Below, one piece after another: positions 34,001 to 43,568 of a stretch of DNA of 64,000 nt. Under the pieces are notes generated by a model. That model saw only the letters and a list, made by a program, of their open reading frames with translations. It was not told the DNA's origin and made no database searches. This DNA is from Rhodanobacter sp. C05. GTDB taxonomy: Bacteria > Pseudomonadota > Gammaproteobacteria > Xanthomonadales > Rhodanobacteraceae. Numbering within the stretch: the first letter of the stretch is position 1; each line of letters begins with the position of its first letter. The position numbers and the translations under genes were made by a program. Location: positions 1 to 64,000 of the forward strand of contig NZ_MUNQ01000009.1 of NCBI RefSeq assembly GCF_002001165.1, written 5' to 3'.

Positions 34001-35988
34001 TTGCAATAGCCGCGCAGCATCGCGACCTGGCGCCAGTTGAGCTTGGCACCCAGTACCAGCCGGTTGAAGCCGTCGTTCTCGGCGTTGCCGCGCCAGATCT
34101 GCTCGAACGCATCCTCGAACAATGCACCGACCTGCTCGACACTGAAGGTCAGCTTGCCCGCCGGCTGCACTTCGAAATCCTGGATCGACAGCGACGTGGC
34201 CTCGCCGGGGATCGCGTAGACATGCTCGGTAAGCACGCGCAGGCCGAGATTCTCCAGCTGCGGCAGCACTTCGGACAGCGCGATGTCGCCGCCTGAGCGG
34301 TACACCTTGAAGCGCAGGGTCTCGGGCGCCTTCGGCGGATGGTAGAACGACATCCGCAGTGCGTTGTCGCCGTTCAGCAGCGACAGCTGGTGCACGTCCT
34401 CGGCGGCGGCGGCCGGGCTGACATCCTCGACATAACCGGCCGGCAGCGCACGGGCATAGCGGTTGGCCAGCACCACACCTTCGTGATCGCCGCGTGCACT
34501 CACCAGCGCATCGCGCACGTCGTCGTGCCAGTTGCGCACGATGGCGGCGACGCCCTGTTCCAGCGCGGCCAGGTCGTACGATGGCTGATCGCCGATCTTC
34601 GGGCGCGCCACGATGGTCAGGCGTGCCAGTGCGGCCTCGCCCATCTGCACCGAGGAGTCGCTCTGCTCGGCATGCAGCGCCTTGCCCAGCAACGCCTCGA
34701 TGCGCTCGCGCACCGCCGTGTTGAAGCGGTCGCGCGGCACGAACACCATGCAGCTGAAGAAGCGGCCGTAGCGGTCACGCCGCACGAACAGCCGCGTACG
34801 GACGCGCTGGCGCAGTTCCAGGATGCCCATCGCGGTGGCGAACAGCTCGTCTTCACTGCTCTGCAGCAGCTCTTCGCGCGGCAGCGTTTCCAGGATGTGG
34901 CGCAGCGACTTGCCGGAATACGAATCGCGCTTGAGTCCCGAGCGGGCCAGCACGGCCTCGACCTTGTGGCGCACCAGCGGCACATCCTGCGGACGCACCA
35001 TGTAGGCATTGGAGGTGAACAGGCCGAGGAAGCGCTGCTCGGCCGCCGCCCTGCCGTTCGGGCCGAACTTCAGCACGCCGATGTAATCCATGTAGCCGGC
35101 ACGATGCACGTGCGAACGCGCATTGGTCTTGGTCAGGATGATCGCATCGGTCGAACCGGACTGCGGCAGCTCGCTGGCTGCCAGGGTGCGCAGCGAGCGC
35201 GGCGCCATCGAGCGGTCGGTCTTGCGCAGGATGCCCAGCCCGGAGGACTCGACCGAGCGCAGCACGCGATCGCCGTCGGCCTCGGAGACTTCGTACTCGC
35301 GGTAACCGAGGAAGGTGAAATTGTCATCGGCGATCCAGCGCATGAATTCGCTGGCTTCCTGCACCGACGCAGCATCCAGTGGCAGCTGCCGCTGCGGCAG
35401 GTCGGCGGCGATCGCCAGTGCCTTGTCGCGCATCGCCGCCCAGTCGTTCACGGAAGCGCGTACATCGTCCAGCGCGGTTTCGACCTGTGCCTTGAGCTGC
35501 GCCTGTTCGGCATCGTCGGCAACCCGGTCGACCTCGAAATGCATGACCGACTCGGGCACACCGGCCTCGTCACCGAGACTCTGCAGCTGACCGGATGCGT
35601 CGCGCACCACCTTCAGCACCGGATGGATCACCGCATGGATCTGCAGCCCGTTCGACGCGATCATGCTCACCGTATCGATCAGGAACGGCATGTCGTCGGT
35701 CACGATCTGCAACAGGCTGCGACCGGCATGCGTGCCTACGGGATTGAGCACGCGCACCGAGGCGCGGCCCGGCGGGCGTTGCTGCATGAATTCCAGCAGG
35801 CCACCGACCACCGCCGCCCACTGCGTCGGCGTGTGCAGATCCGTGTCGCTGCTGGCGATGCGCGCGAAGAACGCCTGGCAAAACACCTCTGCCTCGCTCA
35901 ATCGCTGCGGCGACATGCCGCCTTTCTTCAGCTCATCAAGCACAACAGACGGGAGGGAAAGATCGTTCGCCGCGAGGGTCGCATTCAT
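31057..35988 (-). CDS. gdhB: NAD-specific glutamate dehydrogenase, large (L_180) type (1643 aa)
   Basis: Oxidises glutamate to 2-oxoglutarate with NAD, linking amino-acid catabolism to the TCA cycle. The long N-terminal regulatory part (~1-730) carries ACT-like segments ([31 protein letters not shown]). The catalytic core follows: [39 protein letters not shown] with the substrate Lys, and [19 protein letters not shown] in the NAD-binding half. The C-terminal helical domain runs to the end. Full length for the family. Encoded alone; upstream 550 bp are empty. Confidence 0.95.
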   Translation of the reverse strand: [1643 protein letters not shown]

Positions 35989-36547
35989 GGCATCTACTTG
36001 TCAGTGGAGACGAGGATAGGGAATGTGGGTGATAAAGCCTTGGAAGGATACGCTCCGCGTCAGGGTGAATCCACCCGCGCCGCGCCAATTCGCACCATGC
36101 CCGCGCGCATGGAATCGTCGTATCGACCAGCCTTGTGACCATCACCCGCCAACTCTTATTAGGCGGATGACTTCAAACCATGCATGCCATGCAATCCGAA
36201 ACGTTGCAGCGCATGAACCAGGCCCGTCCTCATCATGACCATCAAGTCGCGGCAACGATGTGACATGCGGGCGATCGCGTCGCTCGTTTTGTCCAGATCG
36301 CCGTCGTCATGTCAATGACTGGATTCGCGGCACAAATAAAATGTAAACTGACCGGTATAGTCTGAATCGAAGGCGCATGACGGCAACATTCGCGACACGA
36401 CCAGGCAGAAATGACCACGGCCAGCGATGGCCAGGCCAACCAATGACACAAGACAGATGGATCGCGATGCAGTATCTGGTTGTCGGATCTGCTGCGCGCG
36501 CCACGACGCCCACCCATTCCCCCGATCACGCAAGTCCCGGAGCTCTC
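35989..36547. other. Divergent intergenic region between gdhB and the efflux operon
   Basis: About 560 bp without a supportable gene; frames here are short or antisense-like. An AT-richer stretch at 36331-36361 (ACAAATAAAATGTAAAC, then TATAGT) is the best promoter candidate for the plus-strand efflux genes. No regulator gene is present. Confidence 0.4.
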
Positions 36548-37765
36548 ATGAAGTCCTCTCTACTGCGCGCACCGTTGCTGTGCCTGAGCCTGCTGACGCT
36601 TGCCGCCTGCGGCAATGGCAAGACCCAAGGTCCGCCGCAGATGACGCCAGAGGTAGGCGTAATCACGGCGCACCCGGAAAACGTACCCCTGGCCAGGGAT
36701 ACGTCCGGCCGGCTTTCACCCTATTACAGCGCCAACGTGACCGCGCGCGTCTCCGGGGTGCTGCTCAAGCGCAATTACACGGAAGGCAGTGCAGTGAAGC
36801 AGGGCCAACTGCTGTTTGAAATCGACCCGGCCTACTACCAGACCCAGCTCAACAACGCCCGGAGCATCCTGGCCCAGGACCAGGCCACGTATACGAACGC
36901 CCGCGTCACCGCCGAGCGTGATCACAAGCTCATACCCCAGGGCTATGTGTCGCAACAGCAGGTGGACAACGACAACGCCGCCGTGCGCACGGCAGCGGCC
37001 AAGGTCCAGGCTGATCAGGCGGGCGTGGCCAGCGCCCGGGTCAATCTGGGCTATACCAAGGTGACCTCGCCGATCGACGGTATCGCCGGCCAGCAGCAGG
37101 TCACCGTCGGCGCGACCGTGGGCAATGGCACCAGCGATGTCGGCTCCGGCGGCACCCTGCTGACCACCGTCCAGCAGATCGACCAGCTGTACGTGAACTT
37201 CACCATCAGCGCGGCCGAGCTGTCGATGCTGCAACAGGCGAAGAGCAAGGGCAGCGTTGCGCTCTCCACACAGGACAAGACCACCGTGCAGATCACCCTG
37301 CCCGACGGCAGCAAGTTCGATCAGCTCGGCACGCTGGACTTTTCCGATGTGTCGGTGAACGCGACCACCGGCGCCGTCAACCTGCGCGCCCTGGTGCCCA
37401 ACCCGCAGCACCAGCTGTTGCCAGGCATGTACGTCAACCTCAGCGTCAACCTCGGCCAGCTGAACCATGTGTTCCTGATTCCTCAGCAAGCCCTGCTGCG
37501 CGACTCCGTCGGTGCCTATGCACTGGTAGTCGGCCAGGACAACAAGGTCGTGCGCAAGGACGTGAGTGCTCGCAACAGCTACCGCGACAACTGGATAGTG
37601 ACCAGCGGCCTCGGCGCAGGCGACCAGGTGATCGTGACGGGGCTGCAGGGCGTGAAAGAAGGCGGCCCTGCCAAAGCGTCGCCGTGGCAGCCATCGCAAG
37701 ACACATCGGCTCAGGCCAATTCCGCCTCGGCACAAGGCGGTCAATCCGCCGGCAACAAGCAGTAA
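36548..37765 (+). CDS. RND efflux membrane-fusion lipoprotein, AcrA/MexA type (405 aa)
   Basis: Periplasmic adaptor of a multidrug pump. Residues 1-20 form a lipoprotein signal with lipobox LAAC. Barrel-sandwich halves include VTARVSGVLLKRNYTEGSAVKQGQLLFEIDPAYYQTQL and LGYTKVTSPIDGIAGQQQVTVGATVG, flanking an alpha-hairpin (ARSILAQDQATYTNA ... AKVQADQAGV). The C-terminal beta-barrel and membrane-proximal domains follow (LLPGMYVNLSVNLG, VIVTGLQGVKEGG). ATG 36548 is chosen because it opens the lipoprotein signal; the open frame reaches 170 bases further up. The pump gene begins 13 bases after its stop. Confidence 0.9.
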   Translation: MKSSLLRAPLLCLSLLTLAACGNGKTQGPPQMTPEVGVITAHPENVPLARDTSGRLSPYYSANVTARVSGVLLKRNYTEGSAVKQGQLLFEIDPAYYQTQLNNARSILAQDQATYTNARVTAERDHKLIPQGYVSQQQVDNDNAAVRTAAAKVQADQAGVASARVNLGYTKVTSPIDGIAGQQQVTVGATVGNGTSDVGSGGTLLTTVQQIDQLYVNFTISAAELSMLQQAKSKGSVALSTQDKTTVQITLPDGSKFDQLGTLDFSDVSVNATTGAVNLRALVPNPQHQLLPGMYVNLSVNLGQLNHVFLIPQQALLRDSVGAYALVVGQDNKVVRKDVSARNSYRDNWIVTSGLGAGDQVIVTGLQGVKEGGPAKASPWQPSQDTSAQANSASAQGGQSAGNKQ

Positions 37766-37777
37766 GGAAGCCGTCTC

Positions 37778-40700
37778 ATGCCAAGTTTCTTTATCGACCG
37801 CCCGATTTTTGCCTGGGTGGTCGCCATCCTGATCTCGCTGGGCGGCATCATCGCGATGCTCAACCTGGGCATCGATTCCTATCCTGATATCGCACCGCCT
37901 CAAGTGACGATCAGTGCGAGCTATCCCGGCGCCAGCGCCGCGACGATGGAGTCGACGGTTACCCAGGTGATCGAGCAGCAGCTCACCGGCATCGACAACC
38001 TGATGTATTTCAGCTCGTCGTCCAACTCCAGTGGCAGCAGCACGATCACCCTCACCTTCGCCACGGGTACCAACCCCGATATCGCCCAGGTGCAGGTGCA
38101 GAACAAGGTCACCCTGTCGCAGCCGCTGCTGCCGGCCTCGGTGACCCAGCAGGGCGTGGTGGTGGCCAAGGCCAGCCCCGACATTCTGATGTTTATCGGC
38201 CTGACCTCCGACAATCCGTCGATCGACGCGGCGCGCCTCGCCGATATCGTCGCCTCGCAGATCCAGCCCGTGGTCTCCCGCATCAACGGCATCGGCAACA
38301 CCTTCGAGCTCGGTTCGGAGTACGCCGTGCGTATCTGGCTGGATCCGGACAAGCTGCAAGGCTATGGGCTTTCGGCCAGCCAGGTCCTGAGCGCCGTCAG
38401 CTCGCAGAACGCGCAGTTCGCTGCAGGCTCCCTGGGTGCCGACCCATCCACCAAGGGGCAGGAGTTCACCGCCACCGTCGCGGCCGACACGCTGTTTTCG
38501 TCGCTGGAGCAGTTCCGCAACATCATCCTGCTCACCAACAACGATGGCACCACCGTCCACCTGAGCGACGTCGCCCGCATCACGTTCGGACCGCAGAATT
38601 ATGGTTCGGCGGCCATCTACAAGGGCAAACCGGCGGGCGGCCTGGGCCTGTTCCTGCTGCCCGGTGCCAACGCACTTTCCGTGGCAGAGGCGGTGAAATC
38701 GCAGATGGCGGTACTGGCCAAGGATCTCCCGCCCGGCGTGCAATGGGACGTGCCCTACGACACCACCCCGTTCATCGTCGCCTCGATCACCGATGTGGTG
38801 CACACCCTGCTCGAGGCGATCGTGCTGGTGTTCCTGGTGATGCTGATCTTCCTGCAGAACATCCGGGCCACCATCATCCCCACGCTGGTGATTCCGGTGG
38901 CCTTGCTGGGCACCTTCATCGGTCTGTATCTGCTGCATTACTCGCTCAACCAGCTCACCTTGTTCGGCATGGTGCTGGCGATCGGCATCGTGGTGGACGA
39001 CGCGATCGTGGTGATCGAGAACGTCGAACGCATCATGAGCGAGGAGCATCTGGAGCCCAAGGCTGCCGCGCGCAAGGCGATGGGCCAGATTACCGGCGCA
39101 ATCGTGGCGATCACCGTGGTGCTGACAGCCGTGTTCGTGCCCTCGGCCCTGCAGCCGGGCGCTACCGGCATCGTGTATGCCCAGTTCGCACTGACCATCG
39201 CGATCTCGATGGCGTTTTCGGCGTTCCTGGCGCTGTCGTTCACTCCGGCGCTGTGCGCGAGCCTGCTCAAGCCGACTCATAACGAGAAGAAGAATTTCGC
39301 CTTCAGCTGGTTCAACAAGACCTTCGACTGGGTGACACGTACCTATCACGGCCACGTCGGCAGTGCGGTACGCCATGCCCCACGCTGGATGCTGGCGTTC
39401 GCCCTGGTCACCGTACTGGCCGGGTTTCTGTACACCCGTGTGCCGACCAGTTTCGTGCCTGACGAAGATCAAGGCTTCATGCTGGCGGTGATTTCCCTGC
39501 CGCCTGGCGCCACCCTGCAACGCACCAACCAGGTGATGACCGAGATCCGGGACAAGCTTGTGCACAGTCCCATCGGCAAGGACATCGTGGCGATCTTCCA
39601 GCCGGAAGGTTTCAGCTTCGTCGGCAACGCCGAAAACGTCGGCATGGCCTTCATCAAGCTGACACCCTGGGACAAGCGCTCGCAAACCGCGATGCAATTG
39701 ATCCCGCAGGCCAACGGGATCCTGCACAGCATCACCGGCGCACAGATTTTCGTGGTGAACCTGCCGACCATCCGCGGCCTCAGCCAGTTCGGTGGCGTCG
39801 ACATGTACCTTCAGGCGCGTGCCGGTCAAACGCGTGGCGAATTGGCGCAAGCAATGGGAACCCTGCTAGCCAAGGCTGGCAAGGATCCCACGCTATATGG
39901 CATCCGCCCCAACTCGCTGCCGGAAGCGCCGCAGTTGCAAATGAGCGTCGACCGCGTGCAGGCCCAGACCATGGGCCTGTCGCTCACCGATGTATACGAT
40001 GCCCTGCGCTTGCTGCTGGCGCCGAACTACATCAACCAGTTCAATTACGGGGGCCGCATCAAGCGCGTGTATATGCAAGCTGATGCGCCCTACCGCATGG
40101 GCATGGATGCCCTGCAACACATCTACACGCCAAGCGGCATCAGCAATGCAACCAGCAGCAACGGCACCGTCGCTCAGGTCAATCCCTCGGCCAGCAACAA
40201 CTCGATCAGCCCGTACAACATGGTGCCGCTGTCCAGCGTGGTGAAGGCCGACTGGGGCATGGGACCGGTCTCGCTGCCACGCTACAACGGCTATTCCGCC
40301 GTGGAAATCGTGGGCAATTCCGCGCCGGGCTACTCCACCGGCCAGGCCATGCAGGCGCTGCAGAACATCATCGACAAGGACCTGCCAGGCGGCTTCGCCT
40401 CGGATTGGACCGGCCAGTCGTATCAGGAAGTGCTGGCCGGCAACTCGGCCACGGTACTGTTGCTGATGTCGATCCTGGTCGTGTTCCTGTGCCTGTCGGC
40501 GCTGTATGAAAGCTGGTCGATCCCGCTCGCCGTGTTGCTGGTGGTGCCGCTTGGCCTGCTGGGCATGGTGACGTTCTGCTTGCTGACCGGCACGCCCAAC
40601 GATATCTACTTCAAGATCGGCTTGGTTACCGTCATGGGTCTCGCAGCCAAGAACGCGATCCTGATCGTCGAGTTCGCGGTGGAGCAACAGGCTGCCGGCA

Positions 40701-41020
40701 AGCCGCTGTTCGAGGCCGTGCTCACGGCAGCCCGGCTGCGCTTGCGCCCGATCCTGATGACCTCGATGGCCTTCATCCTGGGCGTGTTTCCGCTGGTCAT
40801 CTCCAGCGGTGCAGGCGCGGTCTCCCGTCATGAAATCGGCACCGGCGTGATTGGCGGCATGATCTTCGCCACCTTCTTCGGCCTGCTGCTGATTCCGGTG
40901 TTTTACGTGGTGGTGCGGCGCATGCTGGGTGACAAGCTGGACGGTGATACACCGCCGGCGCCGGCCGCCGGTCACGGTGGAATGCAGTCGTTCGACTCCG
41001 ACCCGCATCGCGGGGCGTAA
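37778..41020 (+). CDS. RND multidrug efflux permease, HAE1/AcrB type (1080 aa)
   Basis: Inner-membrane proton-driven drug exporter. FFIDRPIFAWVVAILISLGG is helix 1; the TM4 relay GMVLAIGIVVDDAIVVIENVERIM keeps the Asp-Asp pair, and the TM10 VMGLAAKNAILIVEFA keeps the Lys, so the proton relay is intact. Two large periplasmic loops and 12 helices are seen as expected. About 30 residues longer than AcrB, with a Ser/Asn/Thr-rich insertion (ATSSNGTVAQVNPSASNN) in the second docking region. No outer-membrane channel gene follows, so a shared TolC-like partner is presumed. Confidence 0.94.
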   Translation: MPSFFIDRPIFAWVVAILISLGGIIAMLNLGIDSYPDIAPPQVTISASYPGASAATMESTVTQVIEQQLTGIDNLMYFSSSSNSSGSSTITLTFATGTNPDIAQVQVQNKVTLSQPLLPASVTQQGVVVAKASPDILMFIGLTSDNPSIDAARLADIVASQIQPVVSRINGIGNTFELGSEYAVRIWLDPDKLQGYGLSASQVLSAVSSQNAQFAAGSLGADPSTKGQEFTATVAADTLFSSLEQFRNIILLTNNDGTTVHLSDVARITFGPQNYGSAAIYKGKPAGGLGLFLLPGANALSVAEAVKSQMAVLAKDLPPGVQWDVPYDTTPFIVASITDVVHTLLEAIVLVFLVMLIFLQNIRATIIPTLVIPVALLGTFIGLYLLHYSLNQLTLFGMVLAIGIVVDDAIVVIENVERIMSEEHLEPKAAARKAMGQITGAIVAITVVLTAVFVPSALQPGATGIVYAQFALTIAISMAFSAFLALSFTPALCASLLKPTHNEKKNFAFSWFNKTFDWVTRTYHGHVGSAVRHAPRWMLAFALVTVLAGFLYTRVPTSFVPDEDQGFMLAVISLPPGATLQRTNQVMTEIRDKLVHSPIGKDIVAIFQPEGFSFVGNAENVGMAFIKLTPWDKRSQTAMQLIPQANGILHSITGAQIFVVNLPTIRGLSQFGGVDMYLQARAGQTRGELAQAMGTLLAKAGKDPTLYGIRPNSLPEAPQLQMSVDRVQAQTMGLSLTDVYDALRLLLAPNYINQFNYGGRIKRVYMQADAPYRMGMDALQHIYTPSGISNATSSNGTVAQVNPSASNNSISPYNMVPLSSVVKADWGMGPVSLPRYNGYSAVEIVGNSAPGYSTGQAMQALQNIIDKDLPGGFASDWTGQSYQEVLAGNSATVLLLMSILVVFLCLSALYESWSIPLAVLLVVPLGLLGMVTFCLLTGTPNDIYFKIGLVTVMGLAAKNAILIVEFAVEQQAAGKPLFEAVLTAARLRLRPILMTSMAFILGVFPLVISSGAGAVSRHEIGTGVIGGMIFATFFGLLLIPVFYVVVRRMLGDKLDGDTPPAPAAGHGGMQSFDSDPHRGA

Positions 41021-41023
41021 GAA

Positions 41024-41055
41024 CGGAGGAGTGAGTGGAGAGGAGCGAGAGAAAG
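41024..41055 (+). repeat. Purine tract GAGGAGTGAGTGGAGAGGAGCGAGAG
   Basis: Purine-rich low-complexity tract directly after the pump stop codon. Its reverse complement resembles the CTCACTCCTCACTC tract at 41208-41240, so the two flank the terminator in inverted orientation. Confidence 0.5.
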
Positions 41056-41083
41056 GCCCGCGCTCCTCCAGCTCACCGCTAGA

Positions 41084-41127
41084 CCAAAGTAAAAGGCCCC
41101 GGCGCAAACCGGGGCCTTTTACTTTGG
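41084..41127. terminator. Bidirectional intrinsic terminator, 19-bp perfect stem
   Basis: CCAAAGTAAAAGGCCCCGG and its exact complement enclose the loop CGCAAA. The internal AAAA/TTTT provides T-runs on both strands, so it can stop both the efflux operon and the convergent acyl-CoA dehydrogenase transcript. Confidence 0.88.
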
Positions 41128-41207
41128 TGCGAGACAATGGGTCGTGAGTTCTTCTTCGCTGCTTTCTTGCTTCGAAGCCACCGTGAATACCGGAGGCGCG
41201 AGCTTTC

Positions 41208-41240
41208 TCTCACTCCTCACTCCTCACTCACTCCTCGCTC
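41208..41240. repeat. Pyrimidine tandem tract (CTCACTC-type)
   Basis: CTCACTCCTCACTCCTCACT followed by CACTCCTCGCTCTC: imperfect heptanucleotide repeats reaching the stop codon of the dehydrogenase gene. Counterpart of the tract at 41024. Confidence 0.5.
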
Positions 41241-42401
<1,161 letters not shown>

Positions 42402-42583
42402 GTACTACTCCCGGACGCCGCATGCAGCGGCTGATCAAGACGAAATCTTTGGCCAGAGGCCAGCCGCCTATTGTAACGACCCGTGTCATCTGCGTCGTGT
42501 CGCGGCGCAGCGCCCATCACGATAGCCCCGGCCCATCTGCCGCTTGACGCCCCTGCAAACCAAGGCCAGACTTGTTATCTCTG

Positions 42584-42593
42584 TATCGCGATA
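42584..42593. promoter_or_regulatory. TATCGCGATA palindrome ahead of the ArsR-type gene
   Basis: A perfect 10-bp inverted repeat 13 bases before the ATG, inside an AT-richer patch (TTGTTATCTCTG ... TATAAGGAT). ArsR-family repressors bind such short inverted repeats over promoters, so autoregulation is likely (inference). Confidence 0.45.
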
Positions 42594-42605
42594 TAAGGAT
42601 ACCCG

Positions 42606-43535
42606 ATGGATCTGGCGACCGCCTCCAGTGTCCTCCGGCTGCTGGCCGACCCCACCCGCGTGCGCCTGCTGGCGTTGCTCGAACATGAAGAACTCACCGT
42701 GGCCGAGCTGGCCGCCGTGCTGCATCTGGCGCAGCCGCGCGTATCCACGCACCTGGCCAAGTTGAAGGAGGCTGGCCTGGTACGCGACCGCCGCGCCGGC
42801 GTCTCAGCCTATTACCGCGCCAACAACGAAGGCGACGAAGCCCAGCACAGCCTGCTCGGCTCGCTGCGCGAAAGCATCGACGACGCGCTGCTGCGCGAAG
42901 ACAGCGCACGCCTGCCTGGCGTGCTGGCAAACCGCGCGCGTGAGGAAGGCTGGGCCGACACCGTTGCCGGCGACATGGAGCGCCACTATTCGCCCGGTCG
43001 CACCTGGGAGACGCTAGCGCGCTCGCTGCTGCAATTGCTGGGCACCGGTGACGTACTCGACATCGCTTCCGGCGACGGCATCACCGCCGAATTGCTGGCA
43101 CCGCATGCGCATTCGATCGTTTGCGTGGATTCAAGCGAACGTGTGGTCGAGGCCGCAGCAAAACGGCTGAAGCCCTTTGCCAACGTGCAGGTGCGCCAGG
43201 GCGACATGCATGCACTGGAGCTGGGCGATCAGCGCTTCGATCTGGTGCTGATGCTGCACGCGCTGACTTATGCCGAACATCCCGCCCAGGCCGTGGCCGA
43301 GGCCGCGCGACTGCTTCGCCCCGGCGGCCGCCTGCTCGCGGTGACACTGGGCCAGCACGACCACCGCGCCGCCGTCGAACCGTTCAACCATCGCAACCTC
43401 GGTTTCCACAGCGAGCAGCTCGACGGCTTCGCCCGTGCAGCCGGCCTCGACGTCATGAGTTGCACCCGGCTCAGCCGCGAACGCAAGGCACCGCATTTCG
43501 AAGTGATCAGTCTGCTCGCACGCAAGCCGGCTTGA
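42606..43535 (+). CDS. ArsR-type regulator fused to SAM-dependent methyltransferase (309 aa)
   Basis: Residues ~1-95 form an ArsR winged helix (SSVLRLLADPTRVRLLALLEHEELTVAELAAVLHLAQPRVSTHLAKLKEAGLV); no metal-binding CxC motif is present. Residues ~135-309 are a class I methyltransferase with motif I VLDIASGDGITAELLA and a conserved LHALTYAEHPAQAVAEAARLLRPGGRL. This fusion regularly precedes metH in gammaproteobacteria, and the SAM domain is thought to sense SAM/SAH status. It lies 33 bases before metH part one, so regulation of methionine synthesis is the likely role. Confidence 0.88.
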   Translation: MDLATASSVLRLLADPTRVRLLALLEHEELTVAELAAVLHLAQPRVSTHLAKLKEAGLVRDRRAGVSAYYRANNEGDEAQHSLLGSLRESIDDALLREDSARLPGVLANRAREEGWADTVAGDMERHYSPGRTWETLARSLLQLLGTGDVLDIASGDGITAELLAPHAHSIVCVDSSERVVEAAAKRLKPFANVQVRQGDMHALELGDQRFDLVLMLHALTYAEHPAQAVAEAARLLRPGGRLLAVTLGQHDHRAAVEPFNHRNLGFHSEQLDGFARAAGLDVMSCTRLSRERKAPHFEVISLLARKPA

Positions 43536-43568
43536 ACACCGCTGCACTGCTTAACCAAAGGAAGTTTG

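Noticed and set aside
31009-34296. Plus-strand 1095-codon open frame
   Set aside because: It lies wholly antisense to the NAD-glutamate dehydrogenase gene, with His/Gln/Arg-rich composition typical of a complementary frame in GC-rich DNA.
36716-39850. Minus-strand 1044-codon open frame
   Set aside because: Antisense to the RND adaptor and permease genes, whose motifs are intact on the plus strand.
42420-42605. SAH or SAM riboswitch upstream of the methionine module
   Set aside because: The leader is short and I could not find the conserved pseudoknot segments of known SAH/SAM riboswitches.
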